This document shows, piece after piece, positions 8,211 to 18,072 of a stretch of 26,424 bases of DNA (position 1 is its first letter; each line of letters starts with the position of its first letter). Position numbers and translations under genes: made by a program. Source of the DNA: an uncultured Collinsella sp. (GTDB lineage: Bacteria; Actinomycetota; Coriobacteriia; Coriobacteriales; Coriobacteriaceae); assembly GCA_900551185.1 (NCBI GenBank), contig URVF01000003.1, forward strand, positions 1 through 26,424, written 5' to 3'. The notes under the pieces were generated by a model that worked only from the letters and a program-made list of their open reading frames with translations, was not told the origin of the DNA and made no database searches.

Positions 8211-9362
8211 TTACTGCTCGGTTGACGCTGCGGATCGTTTTGGAAGGCTTACGAGCATGGTGGTCCCGTTCTCGGAACTTGTTTCGACCTCTACTGTGCC
8301 ACCGTGAAGAGCTGCAATCTCCCAAACGAGCGCTAGTCCGAGTCCTGCGCCGCCGTATGCCCTGCTGCGGGATTTGTCTAGACGAAAGAACGGTTGGAAG
8401 ATGCTCTCACGGTACTGCTTGGGTATTCCCGGGCCCTGGTCCTCGACTCGCAGGAACACGTGGCTGTCGTTGTCGCAGATGGAGACGGTAACGCTCGAGT
8501 CGGTGCGGCTATAGCGGATAGCGTTTTCGGCCAGGTTAAACACCAGCCGATAGAGGAGCGTGTCGCTCCCGATTACTAGAGCGTCTCCAGCACAATTGAG
8601 GGCTATGCCCCTTTTTTCGGCAAGTGGCGCAAGGTCGGTGAGGACCTCTTCGGACAAGGGGCCAAGCTCCACATCGTCCTCGCAAGGAACGCTGCGGAGC
8701 TCACTCATCTCGAGCAATACCTTGGCCATTCGAGACATGCGCTCGGTTTGTTCTTGTAGCAGGCCGAGTAGCTCGGCAGTTTCGGGTTGCAAACCGGAGT
8801 GCTCGGAGATGAATAGTTCAATCTGTGCTTGCATAAGGGCGAGCGGGGTGCGCAGCTCGTGTGCGGCGTTGCCGGTAAACTGACGCTGTGCAGAGAACCC
8901 TTCGCCAAGACGGGCGATCATGTCGTTGAAAGAGGCGCTGCATCGTTGTAGCTCGATGGGCACATCTTCACTGAGCCTGATTTCGCTTAGGTTGTCAGGC
9001 TGCACACGCTCGACCTGGGCCGCAAAAGCCCGTAGCGGTTTGAGTGCACGGCCGCTCACAAAGTATGCCAGCGCGCCGCCAAGGAGTGTGACTCCAGCCG
9101 TGATGTACCAGGCTGTCGTGCCAAAAGACTCCTGTGCGTCGTTTACGACGATCGTGACCTCGTCATCGAGGCTCTCCTTCGTTGGGTCAAACGCCTGAGG
9201 TGCATCTACGCCGGCTGCGCTAAGGGCCGAGATGTCGCTGCCGATAGCATCCATGTAGCGCATGCCCGTATAGCCGACCAGACAGTTCGTCAGCACGCAT
9301 GCCGCACACGTCAGCAGTGCCGTCATAATCGTTATGCGCCATTGCAGCGAAAGCCTTTTCAT
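8211..9362 (-). CDS. Sensor histidine kinase, OmpR-system type
   Basis: A 383-residue membrane kinase that passes phosphate to the response regulator encoded just before it. There are two transmembrane helices (about residues 8-30 and 84-103) around a short 50-residue external sensor loop. They are followed by a HAMP linker (about 103-155) and a HisKA domain with NAAHELRTPL, in which His168 is the phosphorylated residue. The HATPase domain shows the N box NLAENAIRYS (Asn280), the G1 box DQGPGIP (308-314) and the G2 box GGAGLGLAL (337-345). The start codon overlaps the stop of the response regulator gene by four bases (ATGA), so translation is coupled. The short sensor loop and the divergent redox operon make a membrane or thiol-redox stimulus plausible, but no sensor motif proves it. 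Confidence 0.93.
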   Translation of the reverse strand: MKRLSLQWRITIMTALLTCAACVLTNCLVGYTGMRYMDAIGSDISALSAAGVDAPQAFDPTKESLDDEVTIVVNDAQESFGTTAWYITAGVTLLGGALAYFVSGRALKPLRAFAAQVERVQPDNLSEIRLSEDVPIELQRCSASFNDMIARLGEGFSAQRQFTGNAAHELRTPLALMQAQIELFISEHSGLQPETAELLGLLQEQTERMSRMAKVLLEMSELRSVPCEDDVELGPLSEEVLTDLAPLAEKRGIALNCAGDALVIGSDTLLYRLVFNLAENAIRYSRTDSSVTVSICDNDSHVFLRVEDQGPGIPKQYRESIFQPFFRLDKSRSRAYGGAGLGLALVWEIAALHGGTVEVETSSENGTTMLVSLPKRSAASTEQ

Positions 9363-10033
9363 TCGCTATCCTCCATAACGTAGCCCTCTCCAATCCGATT
9401 GCGAATTGGGTCGTATCCCAAAGCGCTGCGTAGCTTTTTGCGGAGTGACGAGATGTGAACGCGGGTTGCGTTGCTAAAGCTGTTCACGCTGCTATCCCAA
9501 ACGTGCTCGATAAGCTCCTCTTGGCTTACCGGTCGCCCCTGATTAAGCATCAGGTATTCCAAGATTCCCGTTTCCTTGCGTGTAAGAGATAGAGCCTCAC
9601 TGTCCACGGAAGCGATGCGCGCCTTGGTGTCAAAGCTGAGCTTTCCGCAGGCTAATACTATGTCGCTTTGTGCGAAGCGCCTGAGGGTAAGGCTGCGGAT
9701 CCTTGCCGCAAGTTCGTCCAGATGAAACGGCTTGGTAAGGTAATCGTTGGCGCCGGCATCGAGTCCGGCGACTTTATCGGATACTTCGCCACGCGCGGAC
9801 AGAATCAGTACCTTAGTCTCGCAATCGGTTTTCCTAAGTTCCCTGAGCACGGTCATGCCATCGATACGGGGAAGGTTGAGGTCGAGTACCACGAGGTCAA
9901 AGACTTCGACGCCCAGCAGGTCGAGCGCCTCCCGTCCGTCGTGACAGCAGTCGACGCTGTATGCCAGGTTTCGCAAGCTGCGCGCGATTGCGTCACACAG
10001 CGCCCGCTCGTCCTCGACGATCAAAATACGCAT
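9359..10033 (-). CDS. OmpR/PhoB-family response regulator
   Basis: A 224-residue two-domain regulator. The receiver domain shows the acidic pair VEDE (7-10), phosphoacceptor Asp51 in VVLDLNLP, Ser79 in ILSA and Lys101 in LTKPF. The C-terminal half (about 125-222) is a winged helix with the typical SREELIEHVW-like and SNATRVHISSLRKKL segments. The frame is open for six codons upstream, but AAGGAG precedes the ATG at 10033 by 7 nt and the protein then starts MRILIVEDE as usual. The gene is divergent, across 90 bp, from the CxxC microprotein/polyferredoxin/TlpA operon. Control of that operon and of itself from the shared gap is a natural inference. Confidence 0.93.
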   Translation of the reverse strand: MRILIVEDERALCDAIARSLRNLAYSVDCCHDGREALDLLGVEVFDLVVLDLNLPRIDGMTVLRELRKTDCETKVLILSARGEVSDKVAGLDAGANDYLTKPFHLDELAARIRSLTLRRFAQSDIVLACGKLSFDTKARIASVDSEALSLTRKETGILEYLMLNQGRPVSQEELIEHVWDSSVNSFSNATRVHISSLRKKLRSALGYDPIRNRIGEGYVMEDSE

Positions 10034-10123
10034 AACAGTCTCCTTGCACATTCCAAATCGCGCTTAACACGGATTTTATAGTCGATATGGTCCAATGGTC
10101 GCGTAACGAAAGGAGTGGTTGGG

Positions 10124-10270
10124 TTGTTCAAAGCGGTAAAACCCGTGGTACAGGTCGCTTTGTTGATCGTCGGAATTGCCATGGTGTGCTTTGGTGTTAT
10201 GCGTGGCGAGGCGGATGCCGTGCTGGCCAAAGCGATTAGGCTGTGCTTGGAGTGTATCGGAATTGGATAA
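10124..10270 (+). CDS. CD1871A-family CxxC microprotein
   Basis: A 48-residue membrane microprotein with a TTG start: L/M-FKAVKPVVQVALLIVGIAMVC..., then GVMRGEADAVLAKAI and the ending CLECIGIG. One N-terminal helix (about residues 6-24) is followed by a conserved amphipathic stretch and a CxxC pair at the C-terminus. This is the hallmark of the family named after the C. difficile protein CD1871A, which is found next to membrane ferredoxins or CcdA and TlpA proteins. The TTG at 10124 is preferred because AAGGAG (10110-10115) lies 8 nt before it; an in-frame GTG at 10115 lies inside that ribosome binding site. The stop overlaps the likely start of the next gene. The likely role is a small thiol carrier or assembly factor in the redox relay, with no biochemical proof. 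Confidence 0.8.
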   Translation: MFKAVKPVVQVALLIVGIAMVCFGVMRGEADAVLAKAIRLCLECIGIG

Positions 10271-11165
10271 GAGAGAAAACACTGCGTCGCATGTTTTGGC
10301 CCGATTTCGCGGATTCATTCAGGCGGCGGCGACGCTGGTCACCAATATTCACCTGCCAAACTTTGCCAAAGGAAGCATCTATCAGGGCGCGGGAAAAACA
10401 GTCTGCGTACCTGGACTTAATTGCTATTCGTGCCCCGCGGCATCGGGTGCGTGCCCCATCGGGTCGTTCCAGTCGGTGGTAGGTTCATCCAAGTTCAACT
10501 TTTCTTACTATGTTACCGGTACGCTCATTTTGCTCGGCGTGCTGCTGGGGCGCTTTGTATGTGGCTTTCTGTGCCCGTTTGGCTGGCTGCAGGAGCTGCT
10601 TCATAAGATTCCCGGCAAAAAGTTCTCCACGAAAAAGCTCAAGCCGCTCACGTACATCAAGTACGTCGTGCTGCTGTTTGCCGTGGTGCTGCTGCCCGTC
10701 TTGGTGGTTAACGACGTGGGCATGGGCGACCCGTTCTTTTGCAAGTACATCTGTCCACAGGGTGTGCTCGAGGGCGCCATTCCGCTGTCCATTGCCAATG
10801 CCGGCATTCGATCTGCGTTGGGACATCTCTTTACTTGGAAACTTGCAGTTCTCATTGCCGTGGTAGTGCTGAGCGTTTTGTTCTACCGCCCCTTCTGCAA
10901 ATGGATTTGTCCACTCGGCGCATTCTATGCGCTCATGAATAAGGTGTCCCTATTGGGGATCCGGGTCGATGCATGCAAATGCGTCTCGTGCGGCAAGTGC
11001 TCAAAGGTTTGTCAGATGGACGTTGATGTGGTCCACGCGCCCAATCATGCCGAATGCATCCGGTGCGGAAAGTGCATCGGGGCCTGTCCCGTCGATGCCA
11101 TCAGCTATCGCTATGGCCTGGATGTGTCGGCGGAAAAGTTCCCCTTGACCGCCGATAAAAAGTAA
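10263..11165 (+). CDS. Membrane polyferredoxin (NapH/YccM-like 4Fe-4S binding protein)
   Basis: A 300-residue membrane protein that should pass electrons across or along the membrane. From the TTG at 10263, which overlaps the previous stop codon, it has: an N-terminal Cys cluster (C48, C54, C57, C64); a CGFLCP motif (100-105); CKYICP (160-165) and CKWICP (212-217) at membrane borders; and two ferredoxin motifs CxxCxxCxxxC (C240/243/246/250 and C265/268/271/275). Four to five hydrophobic helices alternate with these. CxxxCP motifs after helices are typical of the NapH/RdxA group. A longer upstream start exists but would overlap most of the microprotein gene in another frame, so it is rejected; the exact start remains uncertain. 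Its place between the microprotein and the TlpA lipoprotein suggests that it supplies electrons to an extracytoplasmic thiol system. Confidence 0.88.
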   Translation: MDKRENTASHVLARFRGFIQAAATLVTNIHLPNFAKGSIYQGAGKTVCVPGLNCYSCPAASGACPIGSFQSVVGSSKFNFSYYVTGTLILLGVLLGRFVCGFLCPFGWLQELLHKIPGKKFSTKKLKPLTYIKYVVLLFAVVLLPVLVVNDVGMGDPFFCKYICPQGVLEGAIPLSIANAGIRSALGHLFTWKLAVLIAVVVLSVLFYRPFCKWICPLGAFYALMNKVSLLGIRVDACKCVSCGKCSKVCQMDVDVVHAPNHAECIRCGKCIGACPVDAISYRYGLDVSAEKFPLTADKK

Positions 11166-11194
11166 ACAAGCTTCGACAAAACGGAGGAATGACT

Positions 11195-12166
11195 ATGAAG
11201 CTTTCTAAGATTGCGGCCCTGTTTATGGTGCCGGTATTGGCCTTGTGCCTTGTGGCATGTTCGGCGCCCGGTGGCAATGCGAGCGAATCTGCGGGCTCCG
11301 ATCCTAAGATCACAGAACTCACTGCGCAGAAGCCGACCAATGCCGACGAGGCCGCCGAGTTGTATGCAAAACTCATGCAGAAGGAGAACGATATCTTTTC
11401 GAGTGATAACGCGCTGTGGGAAAAGGTATTCAATGCGGCAAATAAAGACTCGACAATGATTGAGGACGGCAGCAATTACGGCGATTTCTTGCTCAAGACC
11501 ATCGACGGCGCCAAGGATGAGTTTACGGCGGATGAGCTTAAGACGCTCAAGGCCGGTGCGCAGCAGATCAAGGAAATCGAGGACAAGCTCGAGAGCTTGG
11601 AGAAGGAGTTCCCCGGCTGTGGAAGCACGCCGAGCGCAGGCGAGAGCGTCGACGCTTCGGCCGCTGGCATGACGGCTGGTGCCAATGCTTCGAGCGAGGC
11701 GACGAAGTTCCCCAGCTTTACGGGCAAGGACCTGGATGGCAACGACGTGAACAGCGACGAGCTGTTCTCTAAGAACAAGGTCACCGTCATGAACTTCTGG
11801 TTCACTACTTGCAAGCCGTGCGTGGGCGAGCTGGGCGATCTTGAGAAACTGAATCAGGAGCTTGCCAAGAAGGGCGGCCAGGTCGTGGGCGTCAATTCCT
11901 TTACGCTCGATGGCAACAAGGGCGAGATTGCAGATGCCAAGGACGTGCTGAGCAAGAAGGGCGTGACATATAAGAACATCTGGTTCAAGTCGGATAGCGA
12001 GGCCGGTAAGTTTACGTCAAATTTGTTCTCGTTCCCGACAACGTATGTCATCGATCAGAATGGCAACATCGTAGGGGATCCAATCGTGGGAGCCATCAGC
12101 TCCGCCGAGCAGCGCGCAGCACTCGACAAACTTATCGACCAGGCGATTGCAAATAGCGAGCAGTAA
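11195..12166 (+). CDS. TlpA-like thiol-disulfide oxidoreductase lipoprotein
   Basis: A 323-residue lipoprotein. The signal peptide MKLSKIAALFMVPVLALCLVAC has a lipobox with Cys22, so the protein should be tethered outside the membrane. Residues of about 45-140 form a charged helical domain of unknown role. Residues 171-323 are a thioredoxin-fold AhpC/TSA (ResA/TlpA) domain with NFWFTTCKPCVGEL (Cys206 and Cys209, a CKPC active site) and a cis-proline region FSFPTTYVIDQNG. The second ATG (11195) is chosen because GGAGG lies 7 nt upstream; the first ATG (11189) is only one base from it. Third gene of the redox operon: likely a reductase of exported disulfides fed by the polyferredoxin. No CcdA/DsbD gene, the usual electron donor, is present nearby. 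Confidence 0.9.
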   Translation: MKLSKIAALFMVPVLALCLVACSAPGGNASESAGSDPKITELTAQKPTNADEAAELYAKLMQKENDIFSSDNALWEKVFNAANKDSTMIEDGSNYGDFLLKTIDGAKDEFTADELKTLKAGAQQIKEIEDKLESLEKEFPGCGSTPSAGESVDASAAGMTAGANASSEATKFPSFTGKDLDGNDVNSDELFSKNKVTVMNFWFTTCKPCVGELGDLEKLNQELAKKGGQVVGVNSFTLDGNKGEIADAKDVLSKKGVTYKNIWFKSDSEAGKFTSNLFSFPTTYVIDQNGNIVGDPIVGAISSAEQRAALDKLIDQAIANSEQ

Positions 12167-12245
12167 AAAACGCGTAAAGCAAAGCGAGGATCGTGCGCCG
12201 CTGTGCGAAGTAGTCCGCTACCTTTCAAGATAAGCTCCACCATAT

Positions 12246-12273
12246 AGAGGTCCCGTTCGGGACCTCTTCTTTT
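12246..12273 (+). terminator. Rho-independent terminator after the redox operon
   Basis: A perfect 9-bp stem, AGAGGTCCC (12246-12254) with GGGACCTCT (12259-12267), closes a GTTC loop and is followed by TCTTTT. It lies 80 bp past the TlpA stop codon. The rest of the 254-bp gap to the ABC transporter shows no gene and no promoter I can defend. Confidence 0.85.
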
Positions 12274-12420
12274 GGGTGCCATCCCGTTCGTTTTTTGGCG
12301 CGGTTCGTTACATTCCTCACTGGTTCCGGCAAAAAATGGGGATAGAGTAGGACAAACGCGTCGAATACGAACGGCGGGGGAGAGCGGGCAAGTGCGCCCG
12401 CGTGGGAGAGGTTGCCGTCC

Positions 12421-15673
<3,253 letters not shown>

Positions 15674-15675
<2 letters not shown>

Positions 15676-15706
15676 TGTGACAAAGGGACAGTCCCTTTGT
15701 CACATT
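15674..15706. repeat. 33-bp palindrome R1, copy 1 (perfect)
   Basis: A perfect 16-bp inverted repeat (15674-15689 with 15691-15706) with one central base, core TGTGACAAAGGGAC. It starts inside the TAA stop of the ABC transporter gene. It may work as a terminator hairpin, although no T-tract follows. An extra AGACCC/GGGTCT pair (15708-15713/15725-15730) lies just after it. Two diverged copies occur at 21860-21892 and 22173-22205, so this is a dispersed REP-like element. Confidence 0.85.
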
Positions 15707-15731
15707 GAGACCCTTGCGAAAACGGGGTCTA

Positions 15732-15750
15732 ATTACCGTTCGGCAGGTTA
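15732..15750. promoter_or_regulatory. TetR-type box 1 upstream of the MFS pseudogene
   Basis: TACCGTTCGGCA (15734-15745) is an imperfect palindrome with the same half-sites as the stronger box at 17977-17990. It lies about 25 bp upstream of the -35 element of the pseudogene promoter. Confidence 0.5.
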
Positions 15751-15775
15751 AGAACTCCCTCTCCCCGCTTAATGC

Positions 15776-15804
15776 TTGACGAAGAGTCCTCTGGTTTATA
15801 TACC
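15776..15804 (+). promoter_or_regulatory. Promoter of the MFS pseudogene
   Basis: TTGACG (15776-15781), a 17-bp spacer and TATACC (15799-15804). The -10 hexamer overlaps the palindrome at 15803-15814, so a bound repressor would block the polymerase. The ATG follows 47 bp later. Confidence 0.6.
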
Positions 15805-15814
15805 TATCGGTAGG
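15803..15814. promoter_or_regulatory. TetR-type box 2 overlapping the -10 element
   Basis: CCTATCGGTAGG is a 12-bp palindrome with one wobble position, flanked by TATA on both sides. It resembles the boxes in front of the deiminase gene (CTACCGaaCGGTAG). Likely operator for the TetR regulator encoded at 17270-17848. Confidence 0.55.
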
Positions 15815-15850
15815 CATATAGGATGTATTGCCGATAGAAATGGAGCAACC

Positions 15851-17131
15851 ATGACTCTCACCACACCAGCCAAAAAAGATTGTCTCCGTGAAAGCGGCGC
15901 ATTTGCTTGGGTCGTCGTTATTGCGCTCGGCTTAATGTCCGCCGGAACAACTGGCACATATAGCATTATTGCCGGCTCATTCGTTGCTCCAGTATGTGAA
16001 GATCTGGGCTTTGACTACACTTCTTTTTCTTTCTATTTCACCGCGATTCTTCTTGGCCTTGCGCTTGGGCTTCCGCTTTTGAGTCGCTTCATTCCAAAAG
16101 TAATCGGCAAACCATGGCATATTTGCATTGAACTCGTCCTTATTGCCGCCGGCGCCGCAATGGCGTTCTAAACCGAGGTCTGGATGTTCACCGTCTCCGC
16201 CGCAGTGATCGGCATCTGCTTTTCGTTTACAACGGGCGTCTGCATGTCCGATGTCATTGACCAATGGTTCAGCAAATCGTCCGGTCTCGCCATCGGCCTC
16301 GCTTGGGGCGTTAATTCTCTCTGCACGCTGTTATTGAGTCCTGTCATTACACTGGTCATCGAGCAGCAAGGCTGGCGTACGGGATACATCGTGCTTGCGG
16401 CCGTTTCTGCAGCTATGATTTTGCCTGCAAGCGCATTTATCATTCGCCTTAACCCCTCTGATCGCAATATGCTTCCGTACGGAGAGACCGCCTCCGAAAC
16501 CCATGAGAGCTGCAGCGCCGATGAGCAGGAAGATATCCTTTCGGGCATGGCACTCCGCGATGCCGCGAAAACGCCGTCTTTTATTCTCTGTGTCCTCTTG
16601 CTTTGCGTGGCGCAGCTCACCTGCTGCATGAACCAGCTGTTTCCAACCTATGCAAGCGAGGTCGGTTTCAATCCTATCGTAGGAAGCTTAATGGTCTCGG
16701 CAGCTTCACTCTCCGATATCTTCCTAAATCCCTTCGTGGGCAAAACATGCGACAAGCTTGGCGCTATTAAAGCAACGGTCGCATGGACAGGTGTCAGCAT
16801 TCTTTCATTCCTGCTTCTTATCATTGGCGGAAGCAATGAGACCGTTTCCATCATTGCAGCTGGTGTAAACGATGTCATGTTCGCCATCGTTGGAACCGCA
16901 ATGCCGATGCTTCTCCTCTCGCTCTTTGGATCACGCGATTTTGGAAGGATCTATTCGATCGTTTGCTCAGCGGGCTATGTCGTCGGTGCTTTTGGAATGC
17001 CGGTCATGATGAAGGTTTACGGCATGGCAGGGTCATTCCAGGGAGTATTTATCTTCTGCATTGCCTGCAACCTTATGATTGCTGCGTTTGCTATCGTTTC
17101 CGGCTTTCTCAATAAGGCTGCTGAAAAGTAA
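15851..17131 (+). pseudogene. MFS transporter (OFA/OxlT-like), interrupted by an in-frame stop
   Basis: An open frame of 427 codons for a 12-helix major facilitator, interrupted only by TAA at codon 107 (16169-16171). The start ATG at 15851 follows GGAG. The intact paralogue at 20510-21775 aligns along the whole length (for example IALGLMSAGTTG, VIDQWF, TCCMNQLFPTYASEVGF) and reads AF-Tyr-TEVWMF where this one reads AF-stop-TEVWMF. A single base change of a tyrosine codon (TAC or TAT to TAA) explains it. The rest of the frame is clean, so the loss is recent, or it is a base error. An ATG four codons after the stop could restart translation and give a protein lacking the first three helices. 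The family exchanges small organic acids or related solutes; here a guanidino compound or its product is a guess from context. Confidence 0.85.
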
Positions 17132-17166
17132 TAAGCGCCGATTTGCATCGGCATAGATTGCCATGC

Positions 17167-17213
17167 AACAGGGGTCGACTCCAAGCCAGACTGGAGTCGA
17201 CCCCTGTTTTCGT
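17167..17213 (+). terminator. Strong rho-independent terminator after the MFS pseudogene
   Basis: A perfect 17-bp stem (17167-17183 with 17192-17208) with an 8-nt loop, core GGGGTCGACTCC, followed by TTTTCGTTTT. It separates the MFS gene from the convergent tetR gene and may serve both. Confidence 0.9.
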
Positions 17214-17269
17214 TTTAAAGGTTGCCCGCAGGCACCATGGGTGCCAACATGCGCTTCAGCTTGGCTGGT

Positions 17270-17848
17270 TTATTTGAACATAAGCTCGACTATTCCCGCC
17301 CAAACCGCTTTCTCATCAATATCCTCACCTTGAGCGACCGTATTGCTTGCTCCCTCCAGAACGGTATAAAGAATTTGTACGTAGAGCATTACGTCGGCGC
17401 TATCGGAAAACGCGCCAATCTCTACACCATGAAGAAGGATGTCTTTAAGCGCATCCATGGTTCGTTTGGTCGCCGTCGCTTGACGTTCCTGAACTGCAGG
17501 AATTCGATTTGCTTGAACGCTAACCTCGGCCAGCACGCGCCGGCGCTTTTCATCGCTTCGATAGCCACCTATAACTGAATTGCCGAGCTCGATAAGCGCG
17601 GCCTTGAACCCGTCCCTATCGACTATTAGCGAGTAGTCGCGCTGATAGTCGATGGTCGGAAACATGCTGTCCAAGAGCGTAGTGAAAATCTCCTCTTTTG
17701 AGGGAAAGTAGTAGTACACCGACGGCTTGGATATACCGACAAAGTCGCAAATCTTTCCGATAGACGCTTTGTCATAACCGACTTCTGCCACAAGATCGTA
17801 CATTGCGTCCAATATTTTTTTTCTTGTGCTCACGCTGCATTTCTCCAT
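17270..17848 (-). CDS. TetR-family transcriptional regulator
   Basis: A 192-residue repressor-type protein. The N-terminal HTH (about residues 7-53) reads TRKKILDAMYDLVAEVGYDKASIGKICDFVGISKPSVYYYFPSKEEIF, a textbook TetR domain. The C-terminal 130 residues are the helical ligand-binding and dimerisation domain and are not recognisable further. It is transcribed away from the agmatine-deiminase-family gene; the 224-bp gap holds two palindromic boxes, and two more stand before the MFS gene on its other side. The simplest reading is a local repressor of both transporter and enzyme genes that is released by the guanidino substrate or a product of it. Genome position and boxes are visible; ligand and mode are inference. 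Confidence 0.92.
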   Translation of the reverse strand: MEKCSVSTRKKILDAMYDLVAEVGYDKASIGKICDFVGISKPSVYYYFPSKEEIFTTLLDSMFPTIDYQRDYSLIVDRDGFKAALIELGNSVIGGYRSDEKRRRVLAEVSVQANRIPAVQERQATATKRTMDALKDILLHGVEIGAFSDSADVMLYVQILYTVLEGASNTVAQGEDIDEKAVWAGIVELMFK

Positions 17849-17931
17849 TGCAAATCACTTCCGCACTACCAACATTATTAAGGATGGCAACGGAACATCA
17901 ATTCGTGTCCAAACATGACCACTATATACGG

Positions 17932-17945
17932 CGAACGGTATGTAT
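17932..17945. promoter_or_regulatory. TetR-type box 3 in the tetR/deiminase gap
   Basis: CGAACGGTATGTAT matches the right half of box 4 (CGAACGGTAGGTAT) at 13 of 14 bases; the left half is degenerate. It is nearer to tetR and may serve autoregulation. Confidence 0.45.
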
Positions 17946-17976
17946 CAGTAGGCGAGCGGCAATTATTCAAAATTAT

Positions 17977-17990
17977 CTACCGAACGGTAG
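17977..17990. promoter_or_regulatory. TetR-type box 4, best copy, before the deiminase gene
   Basis: CTACCGAACGGTAG has 6-bp palindromic arms around two central bases, with partial symmetry continuing outwards (TAT on the left, GTAT on the right). It lies 83 bp upstream of the deiminase ATG, just before a TATAGT (17992-17997) that could be a -10 element. Confidence 0.6.
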
Positions 17991-18017
17991 GTATAGTAGT
18001 ACTATAGCAGGTGAAAC

Positions 18018-18057
18018 CCCGCTATTGTCGCGGCCGGACAGCATCGCGGGAAACCCG
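18018..18057 (+). promoter_or_regulatory. Leader hairpin before the deiminase gene
   Basis: CCCGC (18018-18022) and TGTC (18026-18029) can pair with GACA (18037-18040) and GCGGG (18046-18050). The last arm could instead pair as CGGG-AAA-CCCG (18047-18057), directly before the ribosome binding site. The two folds exclude each other. It matches no riboswitch class I know. Confidence 0.25.
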
Positions 18058-18072
18058 ACGGAAGGACCAACC

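Noticed and set aside
18006..18072. Possible guanidine riboswitch before the deiminase gene
   Set aside because: An ACGG is present near the ribosome binding site and alternative hairpins exist, but the paired-hairpin ACGR layout of guanidine-II and the guanidine-I and -III signatures are not seen.
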